Shown here piece by piece: positions 40,283 to 48,447 of a stretch of 64,000 nt of DNA. The stretch's first letter is position 1. Every line of letters begins with the position of its first letter. Origin of the DNA: Paenibacillus taihuensis (lineage in GTDB: Bacteria; Bacillota; Bacilli; Paenibacillales; Paenibacillaceae); NCBI RefSeq assembly GCF_003386535.1, contig NZ_QTTN01000005.1:40702-104701 (forward strand), given 5' to 3'. Below the pieces are notes generated by a model, which saw only the letters and a list, made by a program, of their open reading frames with translations, searched no databases and was not told where the DNA came from. The position numbers and the translations under genes are program-made.

Positions 40283-40735
40283 ATGAGTGAAAGTAGAAAA
40301 CAAGGTTCCAAGGGAAGAGATGAATCGCTTCCCCCGCGATGCGGAAGAACCAGACCAACCAAAAAACGCAACCGTCCGCCAGCGTGCCCAAAGCCCCGCC
40401 CGGCAGCTCATAAGGGGGTATTCTCCGAACGCAAGTTTTTGAACATTGTGACGACAGACGAGTTTGTCGCGCTGCCATCGCAGGATGCATCGAACAAGTC
40501 CGTCTATTCCTATGCAATTGTCAATGACGGAGAAGAACCGGCGGTTGTGAAGCTTGAAATTGGCCCCAATGGAATCGATTATGCGACGGATATGGAAGGA
40601 GTTGTGGAGAACGAAAGCATGGGCATTGTTGTGCCTTCGCGCTTTTTACGTTATATGCGCGTGGCGGTGAAGTCCCAGCAACCGGGCAAGCCGACAGTGC
40701 TCTGCATTTATTTTCAAGCTCAAAATATGAAGTAG
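40283..40735 (+). CDS. DUF6385-like protein
   Basis: 150 residues from ATG 40283 after GGGGAAGATG. The first 45 residues are very basic and proline-rich (RCGRTRPTKKRNRPPACPKP). The rest is a beta-rich domain (KFLNIVTTDEFVALPSQDAS; SYAIVNDGEEPAVVKLEIGP; VVPSRFLRYMRVAVKSQQPG). This domain is clearly related to the C-terminus of the next gene's product (VPQRFLKYTRLAYRS). Domain name from memory; function unknown. Next to glycosyltransferase genes, a spore-coat or surface role is likely. Confidence 0.75.
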   Translation: MSESRKQGSKGRDESLPPRCGRTRPTKKRNRPPACPKPRPAAHKGVFSERKFLNIVTTDEFVALPSQDASNKSVYSYAIVNDGEEPAVVKLEIGPNGIDYATDMEGVVENESMGIVVPSRFLRYMRVAVKSQQPGKPTVLCIYFQAQNMK

Positions 40736-40760
40736 CTGGTGTATGAAGGAGTGTGAGGCC

Positions 40761-41660
40761 ATGCCTAACTTTTCGAGCTTTAACCCGAATCCGGACAACC
40801 TGCGGACGCTGATCTTCGGTCAGGATGGGACGCAGACGGCGAGAGCTGTGGCAACGGATACGGAAGGTCGTATTCTCAACATTATTATGGATGGTACGAT
40901 TACGAGCATTTCTGGCGTTACGATTTCCGGCGGTACGGTGTCGGTCGGCGCGATCGACAACCTGTTGAACGGTACGATTACAAGCGTAATGGGTGCAACA
41001 ATTACAGCAGGAACGCTGACAGCGGTAACAAACCTGCTAAACGGTACAATCACAAGCGTGATGGGAGCGACAATCACGGCAGGAACGCTGTCAGCAGTGA
41101 CGAACTTGCTTGACGGTACAATCACAAGCGTGATGGGAGCGACAATCACGGCAGGAACGCTGTCAGCGGTGACGAACTTGCTTGACGGTACGATCACAAG
41201 CGTGATGGGAGCGACAATCACGGCAGGAACGCTGTCAGCGGTGACGAACTTGCTTGACGGTACAATTACAAGCGTAATGGGCGCTACGATCACGGCAGGA
41301 ACGCTGAGCAGCGTCACTTCGATTTCGCAGAAAACGTTCGTGGAACAGGCGAACTCGGCGCTGGTAACGGACGATACGTTCACGCCTCTTAGCGCGGTAA
41401 CGACAAGCGTGCTCGGCACGTACTCGTTCTTCGTTTATAATCGGGGGCCAGGTGCGAACAACGCGGATGCCCGCGTAGAGATCAGCGCAGACGGCTCCAA
41501 CTGGTACACCGATGTCGTTTCAACGACAGGCATTGCCGTCGGCAGCGTAGACGTACTGGTACCGCAGCGGTTTCTCAAATATACACGTCTTGCGTATCGT
41601 TCTTCTGCGGCCGGTAACGCAACGACAGTGGATGTATTCTTCAACGGTCAAGGCACTTAA
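40761..41660 (+). CDS. DUF6385-like protein with 24-residue tandem repeats
   Basis: 299 residues from ATG 40761, after AAGGAGTGTGAGG; an upstream ATG at 40743 overlaps that site. The N-terminus NFSSFNPNPDNLRTLIFGQD is family-typical. Then come five repeats of 24 residues (NLLNGTITSVMGATITAGTL plus TAVT), encoded by 72-bp units at 40959-41318. The C-terminal 110 residues are the domain shared with the preceding gene (FFVYNRGPGANN, VPQRFLKYTRLAYRSS). The repeats are rich in Thr and Ser and are a plausible site for O-glycosylation by the enzymes encoded next. Confidence 0.8.
   Translation: MPNFSSFNPNPDNLRTLIFGQDGTQTARAVATDTEGRILNIIMDGTITSISGVTISGGTVSVGAIDNLLNGTITSVMGATITAGTLTAVTNLLNGTITSVMGATITAGTLSAVTNLLDGTITSVMGATITAGTLSAVTNLLDGTITSVMGATITAGTLSAVTNLLDGTITSVMGATITAGTLSSVTSISQKTFVEQANSALVTDDTFTPLSAVTTSVLGTYSFFVYNRGPGANNADARVEISADGSNWYTDVVSTTGIAVGSVDVLVPQRFLKYTRLAYRSSAAGNATTVDVFFNGQGT
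40959..41318 (+). repeat. Five 72-bp in-frame coding repeats
   Basis: Each unit begins AAC-YTG-YTR-RAC-GGT and encodes NLLxGTITSVMGATITAG-TL-xxVT. Units 2-4 are nearly identical at the DNA level, so the array can probably expand and contract. Confidence 0.95.
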
Positions 41661-41677
41661 CCTAGGAGTGTGATTCG

Positions 41678-43744
41678 ATGCTGCTCGGCATCCATGTACT
41701 CGCATGCAATGAGGAAGACGTTCTGGACCGCTGCCTTCGCAGCGTGGAAGGGCTGGCGGATGAGCTTGTCGTCACGGACACCGGATCAACAGATCGGACG
41801 CTTGAACTTGCAAAATCATACGGCGCAAGAGTGGTGCAGCATGCGTGGACGGATGATTTTGCAGCGGCGCGAAATGCCGGGCTGGACGCGGCGCGTACGG
41901 TTTGGGTGCTTGTACTGGATGCGGACGAGCATATTGCGGCTGGCGCAACGCGGCTGAAGCTGCGGGAGCTGCTGCGGCAAGCGGATGGCGATGCCTTCCG
42001 CGTCGCGATTCAGAGCCGATATGGCAGCGGGGAGAGCGAATCGCTTAGGCATGAAGCGGTTCGTCTCTTTCGTGCTGACTGCGGGTTCCGGTACACGGGC
42101 GTCATCCACGAGCAGCTTGTCCGGCGGTCAGTGTCCGGGACGATCGCTGGGGTGGACGGTCGCCAATGCGGGCTTGCTTTGCTGCATGACGGATATTTGC
42201 CCGAAGCGATCGCTCGCAAAGGAAAAGCGCAGCGCAATCTAAGGCTTATCGAGAAGACGCTGCGCCTCACGCCGGACGACCCGTTCCATCTCTACAATAA
42301 GGGCGTCACGCTCTGCCAATTGAACAAGCCAAAGGACGCCTGCGCGGCGTTCGCTTTGGCTTATTTGTTTGCGCCGAGCGAGGTGCCGTACCGGCCGACG
42401 CTGGTGCGCGATTATGCGAAGGCGCTGCTGGCGCGGGATCGCGCCGACGAGGCAGCTGCGCTGCTTCACCGGGAAGTCGACCGTTACGGCGACTATCCCG
42501 ATGTGCAGCTGCTCTACGGCGACAGCTTGATGCGCCAGCATCGCGTGATGGAAGCGCGCAGCGCCTATGAGGCGGCGCTGGAAGCGGGGGCGGCGGGGTC
42601 TGCCGCCGCCCGCTATGTGGTGGAGGCGGGCGCGGGGAGCTATCGCGCCCGCTGCGGGCTCGCTGCCGCGGAGGCGGCGCTCGGCCGCGCCGATTCCGCG
42701 CAGCGGTTGTTTGAAGCGGCGGCGGGCGAAGCGCCGCGCTATGTGGATGCCCTGGCCGGCTGGGCGGAGCAGCTGCAGGCCGCGGGCAAGAGCGATGAAG
42801 CCATCCGCGCGGCGATGGCTTCATGCGTGGGGCTTGAAGCGCCGGAGCTGTTGGCGCTGCAAGCCCGGGTGCTGGGCGGCATCGGTGCGTATGCCGCCGC
42901 ACTGCCGTTGTGGCGCGAGGCGGGACCGCTCACGCCGGAGGAAGCGCGCGCCTATGCGGCATGCCTCATTGGCGCAGGGCTCGTGCGCGAAGCGCGGGCC
43001 GTGCTGATGGCCGCGTGGGCGGCTGGCTGGTCCGCCGCGGAGGAGCTCGCGGCAGAGCTGAGCATGGATGCGGCGCTGTGCAGCTGGAGCTTGGGCGAGC
43101 TGGTGGAAGTGAGAGAGCCGTCGTGTCCGTGGTCTCCGGCGTTGCTTGCGGTAGACCGGTTGTTGGCGGGCGTGGAGGGGGCGACAGCTGAACTGTTGAT
43201 TGAACCGATGGCTGATCCGTCAGCAGCAGTGCAGCAGCTGCTCGGTCGTGCGCTTGAGCTTGGCTTGCTGCCGCTTGCGGGGCGGCTTAAGGAGCTGGAT
43301 GCATCGCTTGGAGAACGGTATGCATATGCGCTCTATAAGAACGGCTATACGCATGCCGCCGCAGGCTTGCTGCTGCAGGCGATGGAACAGCGGCAGCTCG
43401 CGCCGGAGGAGCTGTGCTGCTTAGGCGAGCTGCTGTATGGGAAGCGGCTCTATGGAGAAGCGCTCGCGCTGTTCGAGCGGGCGATTGCGGGAGCGGCTGA
43501 CTTGTCGGCGGAGCTTGCCGTAACGGCAAGGCTTGGAGCTGCCGCATGCTCGTTGTCGCTAGCGATGGAGGCGTTGCTCCCATGGGCGGGCGCTCAGCAT
43601 ACGCTTGGCGGAGGCTGGCCGAATGCCGACTTGGAGCATGTCCAGTCGGCGTTGATACGCGTGCACGCCGCGGGCTGGCGAACGCCGTTCACTGGCGCGC
43701 AGAGGAGGCGGGCGAATGTCCTCGAAGCACAAGAAGAAAGCTAG
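41678..43744 (+). CDS. GT2 glycosyltransferase with C-terminal TPR region (first of three)
   Basis: 688 residues. GT-A domain at residues 1-230: LACNEEDVLDRCLRSVEGLA, VVTDTGSTDRTLELAK, WTDDFAAARNAGLDAAR, LDADEH (DxD-type metal site) and YTGVIHEQLVRR. The remaining 450 residues are helical TPR-like repeats rich in Ala and Leu. Relatives glycosylate surface or spore proteins in the cytoplasm. It starts 17 nt after the repeat protein, so that protein is a likely substrate. Its 3' end overlaps the next gene by 29 nt. Confidence 0.9.
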   Translation: MLLGIHVLACNEEDVLDRCLRSVEGLADELVVTDTGSTDRTLELAKSYGARVVQHAWTDDFAAARNAGLDAARTVWVLVLDADEHIAAGATRLKLRELLRQADGDAFRVAIQSRYGSGESESLRHEAVRLFRADCGFRYTGVIHEQLVRRSVSGTIAGVDGRQCGLALLHDGYLPEAIARKGKAQRNLRLIEKTLRLTPDDPFHLYNKGVTLCQLNKPKDACAAFALAYLFAPSEVPYRPTLVRDYAKALLARDRADEAAALLHREVDRYGDYPDVQLLYGDSLMRQHRVMEARSAYEAALEAGAAGSAAARYVVEAGAGSYRARCGLAAAEAALGRADSAQRLFEAAAGEAPRYVDALAGWAEQLQAAGKSDEAIRAAMASCVGLEAPELLALQARVLGGIGAYAAALPLWREAGPLTPEEARAYAACLIGAGLVREARAVLMAAWAAGWSAAEELAAELSMDAALCSWSLGELVEVREPSCPWSPALLAVDRLLAGVEGATAELLIEPMADPSAAVQQLLGRALELGLLPLAGRLKELDASLGERYAYALYKNGYTHAAAGLLLQAMEQRQLAPEELCCLGELLYGKRLYGEALALFERAIAGAADLSAELAVTARLGAAACSLSLAMEALLPWAGAQHTLGGGWPNADLEHVQSALIRVHAAGWRTPFTGAQRRRANVLEAQEES

Positions 43745-45425
43745 CGGCGGCCTCATATCGCTCTGCATGATTGTGAAGGACGAAGCTGCGAGTCTGCCCC
43801 GCTGCTTGCAAAGCGTGCAAGGCATCGTCGATCAGATCGTCGTTGTGGATACAGGTTCCTCCGATAATTCGGTTGCAATCGCGAAACGGTACGGCGCGGA
43901 AGTGGTGCACGCGCGGTGGACGAATGATTTTGCGGCGGCTCGGAATACAGGGCTTGCCCGTGCTGCGGGCGAGTGGGTTCTGTTTCTCGATGCCGATGAG
44001 GAGCTGGATGCGGGAACGGGCGGGCAGCTGCGGATGCTGGCGCGGGAGCGGGCAATTACGGGCTATTTTCTAAACATATGGAACTATATGGGCGACAGCG
44101 GTTCGGATGGAGCCACGATCAACCCTGTGCTGCGGATGTTTCGGAACGACAGGCGATATCGGTTCGAAGGGCGGATTCATGAGCAAATCGCCGGACCGAT
44201 TACGCGCCATACGCCGGATGCGCGGTTTCATCTAAGCGATGTTATTATTCATCATTACGGTTACAAACGGGAAGTCGTCATCGCCAAAAACAAGCTCGAG
44301 CGCAATCGCGAACTGCTCGAACGTGCTGTTGTTGAGGAGCCGGAGAACCGGTTTCATTGGTATAACCTTGGCGTGGAGTATTTCCGCGGCCGTGCGCTGG
44401 AGGATGCGCTGCGCGCGTTCCGGCAGGCGAGGGACGGGATCGATTATGCGAGCATCAGCTATGCGCATCTGCTGGTGAAGCATGAAGTGCAATGCTTGCA
44501 GGCGCTGCGGCGATGGCAGGACTCGCTGGCGCTGGCCGAGGAAGGGCTGGCGTGGTACGCGGATTACCCGGATCTATGGCATGCCAAGGGGATCGGTCTT
44601 GCAGCGCTTGGGAAGCGAAGGAAGGCTGCGGAGGCTTTTGCCGCGGCGATTCATATTGGGAAGGCGCCTGCGATCTATCATACGGAGGATGGCATGGGCT
44701 CGTACCAGTCGGCGTATTGGCTCGGCAGTATGCATGAGGCAGAGCTGGATTTCGAGACGGCAGCACACTGGTATGCAGAGGCGGTGCGGTTCCGGAGCAG
44801 CTTGCTTGCTCCGCTGTACCGGTTATGCCATATGATGCGCATTGGCGGTGACGAGGAGCGGCTGGCGGAGTTCGTGGAGCAGCGGTTCACGCTCGATTCG
44901 CCGCAGGCGTCGCTTAAGCTGGCGGATGTGATGCGTCGGAGCGGGTGTTATAAGGCACTGCGGATTTGGTTGACGCGGAGACTAGCTGACGCTGAGGCAA
45001 CAGAGCGGGCAATGCTTCAGCCATGGCTCTCGGTGGCGGAGGATTGCGAAGCTCTTGCTTGTGGCAGCAGTGACGACGATGGTGGTCTCTCGACGGGGGC
45101 TGCGGGTTCGCTCGGGCAGGCGTTGGCATGGCTCGGCATGGCAGAGCAGTCGCCTTTCCCGGATGTTGCGCTGGAATGGCTGCCGCTGCTCATTCGAAGC
45201 GGAATTGCGGAGGGCCCGGTTCGAGACGTGGCTGGTGCGCTATTGGATCTAAGGCCGGATGGAGAGGGTCCGAGTTCAGGGGCGGCAGGCGTACGTTATG
45301 CGGCACACGCGCTATGCGCCTTGGCGGATGGGCATTTGGCGGAGGTCCAGAAGACGGCAGATTACACGCGCGCGGCTCAAGAGATGCGGCTGTTATTGCC
45401 GGCTCAAGGCGAGGGGGATCGCTGA
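43716..45425 (+). CDS. GT2 glycosyltransferase with C-terminal TPR region (second of three)
   Basis: 569 residues. GT-A motifs: SLCMIVKDEAASLPRCLQSV, VVVDTGSSDNSVAIAKRYGA, WTNDFAAARNTGLARAAGEW, FLDADEEL and FEGRIHEQIAGP, then IIHHYGYKREVVIAKNKLER. TPR units follow (NRFHWYNLGVEYFRGRALED; DLWHAKGIGLAALGKRRKAA). It is the shortest of the three paralogues and ends 4 nt before the next start. Probably acts on the same protein or the growing glycan. Confidence 0.9.
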   Translation: MSSKHKKKASGGLISLCMIVKDEAASLPRCLQSVQGIVDQIVVVDTGSSDNSVAIAKRYGAEVVHARWTNDFAAARNTGLARAAGEWVLFLDADEELDAGTGGQLRMLARERAITGYFLNIWNYMGDSGSDGATINPVLRMFRNDRRYRFEGRIHEQIAGPITRHTPDARFHLSDVIIHHYGYKREVVIAKNKLERNRELLERAVVEEPENRFHWYNLGVEYFRGRALEDALRAFRQARDGIDYASISYAHLLVKHEVQCLQALRRWQDSLALAEEGLAWYADYPDLWHAKGIGLAALGKRRKAAEAFAAAIHIGKAPAIYHTEDGMGSYQSAYWLGSMHEAELDFETAAHWYAEAVRFRSSLLAPLYRLCHMMRIGGDEERLAEFVEQRFTLDSPQASLKLADVMRRSGCYKALRIWLTRRLADAEATERAMLQPWLSVAEDCEALACGSSDDDGGLSTGAAGSLGQALAWLGMAEQSPFPDVALEWLPLLIRSGIAEGPVRDVAGALLDLRPDGEGPSSGAAGVRYAAHALCALADGHLAEVQKTADYTRAAQEMRLLLPAQGEGDR

Positions 45426-45429
45426 AACG

Positions 45430-47391
45430 ATGGTCATCGGAGCTTATGAGCGGGAGGATACAGAGGGGCGACTGCCGGTGTCGCTCTGTATGATTGTGCG
45501 CAATGAGAGCCGGTTTCTGGCGGATTGCCTACGCACTGCCGCCCCGTATGTGGCGGAGATGATTGTCGTCGACACCGGCTCGACGGACGATACGATAGCA
45601 ATCGGCGAGCGGCTCGGCGCACAGGTAATGTCCTTTGCGTGGGCGGATGATTTTGCAGCTGCGCGAAATGCTTCGCTGGCGGCGGCCCGGCAGCCGTGGA
45701 TTCTTGTGCTCGATGCCGATGAACGGCTGGAGGTGCATTCAGTCGAGGCGTGGGCGGACCTGCTTGCAGATGAGGCGAGCTGGGGATATTTTGTCGCGCT
45801 GAGTAGTTGGGTTGGCGGAGAGGACGGCGCGGTTGTGACCGACGCGGTGTGCCGGTTGTTTCGGAATGACGAACGGATTCGGTTTCGCGGCGTCATTCAC
45901 GAGGAAGTCGCAACGAGTATCGCGGAACATGGCGGAGATGGGGCGGTAGGATTCGCTGATGCGACTGCTACTGCGACTATGGCAGCGGCAGCGGGGATTT
46001 CAATTTGGCATGAGGGCTATCGGGATGAAGTGGTGGCGGAACGCGACAAGTTCGTGCGCAATCAGCGATTGTTGGAGCTGGCGTTAGCACGGAATCCTCA
46101 CGATCCTGTGCTTCGGTACGCGGCGGGAACGGAGCTGTTCGCGGCTGGCCGGTATACCGAGGCGTTGGAATGGCTGGAGCCGCTTGCATCGGAGCAGAAG
46201 GACGCCGCCGACGGTTATAGTTCGGATGTGCTGCTCAAAATCATCCATGCGTGCCGAGCCGTCGGCCGCCTGGCAGATGCCGCTCGTTATGCGGAGGTAG
46301 GCGTGCGAAGGTACGGGGATTTTGCGGATATGCATGATGCCAGGGCGGAGGTCATGCTGGATCTGGACGACGCGGGCGGCGCATTGGATAGTGCTTGGGC
46401 GGCAGTTTCGGCGGGACGCGCGCCGGCGTATTATTCCACGGTGGCGGGAGCGGGGACGTACCGCTCGTTCTGTTTGGCAGGAGCAGCTCTTGAGCGGAAG
46501 TATCAGTTCGAGGAAGCAGCGGAGGCATACACTTCGGCCATTCGGGAGCGGCCGAATTATGTGCCGGCTTGGCAGCGACTGCTTCTGCTCGGGAGTCTGG
46601 AGCCGAAGCTGCGTGTTTGGTGGACACGGGCGGCATTTGCGATGCGGTCGTATGGTGACCGGGCAGCCGTAGCGGCACTTTGCACCGGCAAAGCATTCGC
46701 CGACATGCTGTGTGATTTGCGTCTGCCGGAGGAAGCCGAGCGGCTGTGGTCGGCAGTCTTCTCGGAGGCAGGTGTGGAGCCGAGCGTCCTTGTCCAAGGG
46801 ATATGGCAGGCTCAGCGTGGGGACTTTGTTGGAGCCATGAGGCTGTGGAAGCTGTGCGCTCGAGAAGGCGGTGGAGCTGCGGAGCTGGCGAACCTATATA
46901 TAGCGGCAGTTGATGCGGGAGCTCTAGCGGCGGCTGTACCAACGGAAGCGACGGCGGACAGCAAGATGATGGACAGCGCGATGGCACGCGCGCTGCTGCG
47001 GCTCGGCGCATGGCCGGCGTGGCTGCGCCTGCACGCCGACCATGCGCCGTGGGCGCCGCCGCTGCTGCTCGCGGCGCTGCAGCGCGACTTGCCTGCGGCG
47101 CTGCGCGGGCGGCTTCGCGCCGCCGCAAACCACCGCCTCGCGGCCGGATGGACCTCGGCCGCGGGCGGCAGCTGGCGCGCGGCGGCGGATGACTTCGCCG
47201 CCGCAGCCGCCGACAAGGCAGCGCGCCCGTGGCAGCAGCGGGCTGCGGCTGCCGGGCTCGCCGCCGCATTCGCCGCGCAGGCGCGTGCCGCGGCGAATGC
47301 GGCAAGCATAGCCGGCGCAAACCTGCCGGCCCTGCACAGCGAAACCGCGCTGCCGCTCATTCTCGGCACGGCGGTGCTCCCGCCAAGGTAG
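45430..47391 (+). CDS. GT2 glycosyltransferase with C-terminal TPR region (third of three)
   Basis: 653 residues from ATG 45430; the longer frame from 45259 lies inside the preceding gene. GT-A motifs: SLCMIVRNESRFLADCLRTA, VVDTGSTDDTIAIGERLGAQ, WADDFAAARNASLAAARQPW, LDADERLEV and FRGVIHEEVATS. TPR-like units follow. The last 120 residues are very Ala-rich (AAAADKAARPWQQRAAAAGL). It ends the presumed operon that begins with the DUF6385-like genes. Confidence 0.88.
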   Translation: MVIGAYEREDTEGRLPVSLCMIVRNESRFLADCLRTAAPYVAEMIVVDTGSTDDTIAIGERLGAQVMSFAWADDFAAARNASLAAARQPWILVLDADERLEVHSVEAWADLLADEASWGYFVALSSWVGGEDGAVVTDAVCRLFRNDERIRFRGVIHEEVATSIAEHGGDGAVGFADATATATMAAAAGISIWHEGYRDEVVAERDKFVRNQRLLELALARNPHDPVLRYAAGTELFAAGRYTEALEWLEPLASEQKDAADGYSSDVLLKIIHACRAVGRLADAARYAEVGVRRYGDFADMHDARAEVMLDLDDAGGALDSAWAAVSAGRAPAYYSTVAGAGTYRSFCLAGAALERKYQFEEAAEAYTSAIRERPNYVPAWQRLLLLGSLEPKLRVWWTRAAFAMRSYGDRAAVAALCTGKAFADMLCDLRLPEEAERLWSAVFSEAGVEPSVLVQGIWQAQRGDFVGAMRLWKLCAREGGGAAELANLYIAAVDAGALAAAVPTEATADSKMMDSAMARALLRLGAWPAWLRLHADHAPWAPPLLLAALQRDLPAALRGRLRAAANHRLAAGWTSAAGGSWRAAADDFAAAAADKAARPWQQRAAAAGLAAAFAAQARAAANAASIAGANLPALHSETALPLILGTAVLPPR

Positions 47392-47504
47392 CTGCTCTTA
47401 CTCTCTTGCTTGTTGCTGTTGCTCTTTCTTAACTCTCTGTTCTCGGTTGTTAATGCACTATTGCTCTTTCTCTCCTTTTGATCCGCTCATCCGCTCAAAG
47501 AAAC

Positions 47505-47540
47505 GGCCCCACCGCCTAATGATAATTAGGCAATGGAGCC
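47505..47540 (-). terminator. Terminator of the XRE regulator gene
   Basis: GGCTCCATTGCCTAAT pairs with ATTAGGCGGTGGGGCC on the minus strand around a 4-nt loop, followed by GTTTCTTT. Confidence 0.8.
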
Positions 47541-47548
47541 ACTGAGTT

Positions 47549-47959
47549 TTAGTCTGATTTTGGCTGATCCGATTCTTTGGCGGTCTTGTGCTGCTTGTTG
47601 AAGGAGGCGAGCTCGATGTACCTGCCGATGAAAGCAAGATCCTGCTCGTCGAGCGCCTCCAGCAAATGGTCGAATTGGGAAACTACTTCCCGCTTTATGC
47701 AAAAAAAAGAGGCCGACTCCTTGTGATCGTTCCGAGGCGTCGGCCTTTCTTCACCGGTCATGAGCCAATCAACTGAAGTATTGAATACCAGGCTAATGGC
47801 ATACAAATTTTCCGAAGAGATTGAGACACGGCCTTTCTCCACTTTGCTAAGAGCGCTTTTCGTCATGCCGCTTTGGAAACCTAGCTCTTCCAGCGTCATA
47901 CCTCGTTTGGTACGGACTTCCTTTATTCTTTCACCTAAACCTTTTCTCAGATCCGACAC
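47549..47959 (-). CDS. XRE-family transcriptional regulator
   Basis: 136 residues starting at GTG 47959 with GAGGGGTGA upstream. Helix-turn-helix at residues 9-62 (GERIKEVRTKRGMTLEELGF; MTKSALSKVEKGRVSISSEN; TSVDWLMTGEE). The C-terminal 70 residues carry no recognised domain (FFCIKREVVSQFDHLLEALD). Divergent from the small gene at 48176; the palindromes TTTAGTGTACTAAA (47978-47991) and at 48073 are candidate binding sites. Confidence 0.85.
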   Translation of the reverse strand: MSDLRKGLGERIKEVRTKRGMTLEELGFQSGMTKSALSKVEKGRVSISSENLYAISLVFNTSVDWLMTGEERPTPRNDHKESASFFCIKREVVSQFDHLLEALDEQDLAFIGRYIELASFNKQHKTAKESDQPKSD

Positions 47960-48066
47960 GATATAGTCACCCCTCTCTTTAGTGTACTAAAAGCTACAAG
48001 CAAGGAAAACGAATAATTATTGGTAATATCAAGAAGATAACTGTTAATTATAGGACACTTTTTCTG

Positions 48067-48095
48067 TTGACATGTATCATTAAAGATACAATAAT
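48067..48095 (+). promoter_or_regulatory. Promoter with embedded palindrome
   Basis: TTGACA 48067-48072 and AATAAT 48090-48095 with a 17-bp spacer. The spacer is the dyad TGTATCATTAAAGATACA (48073-48090), so a bound regulator would block the promoter of the gene at 48176 and the GGDEF gene behind it. Confidence 0.65.
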
Positions 48096-48175
48096 ATAGC
48101 GGTAGACTCCCAAGTGAATAATATCATTCAAGACACAATTCTGGCTACGACTACTATAGTCCTATGGTCTAAGGG

Positions 48176-48397
48176 ATGGCGATTTGTCTGGTGCGCAAAA
48201 GGCCGATTACCGCGTTCGGGTGGGAAATTAAGAGGAAGCTGGTCGAGATGAAGCTCGATCAACGCGCTTTCTGCCAGCTGTATGATATTCCGGAGAATCG
48301 TCTGGGAGAGCTCATTACTGGCGCGCGAAAAGCAGTCCGTTATCGGGAGAAAGTAGAGCGGCTGCTGAACATCCGATTTTCGGAGCAAAGCGAATAA
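48176..48397 (+). CDS. Small putative helix-turn-helix protein
   Basis: 73 residues. TAFGWEIKRKLVEMKLDQRA, FCQLYDIPENRLGELITG and ARKAVRYREKVERLL suggest an XRE-like fold similar to small Paenibacillus and phage regulators. The start is uncertain: AAGGG touches the ATG at 48176, and GTG 48191 lies 15 nt after it. It is 50 nt upstream of the Hpt-REC-GGDEF gene and may be co-transcribed. Confidence 0.65.
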   Translation: MAICLVRKRPITAFGWEIKRKLVEMKLDQRAFCQLYDIPENRLGELITGARKAVRYREKVERLLNIRFSEQSE

Positions 48398-48447
48398 ATA
48401 TACGATTTTTAGAGATATACGGTATTCATAGGAAAGAGGTTTACTGT

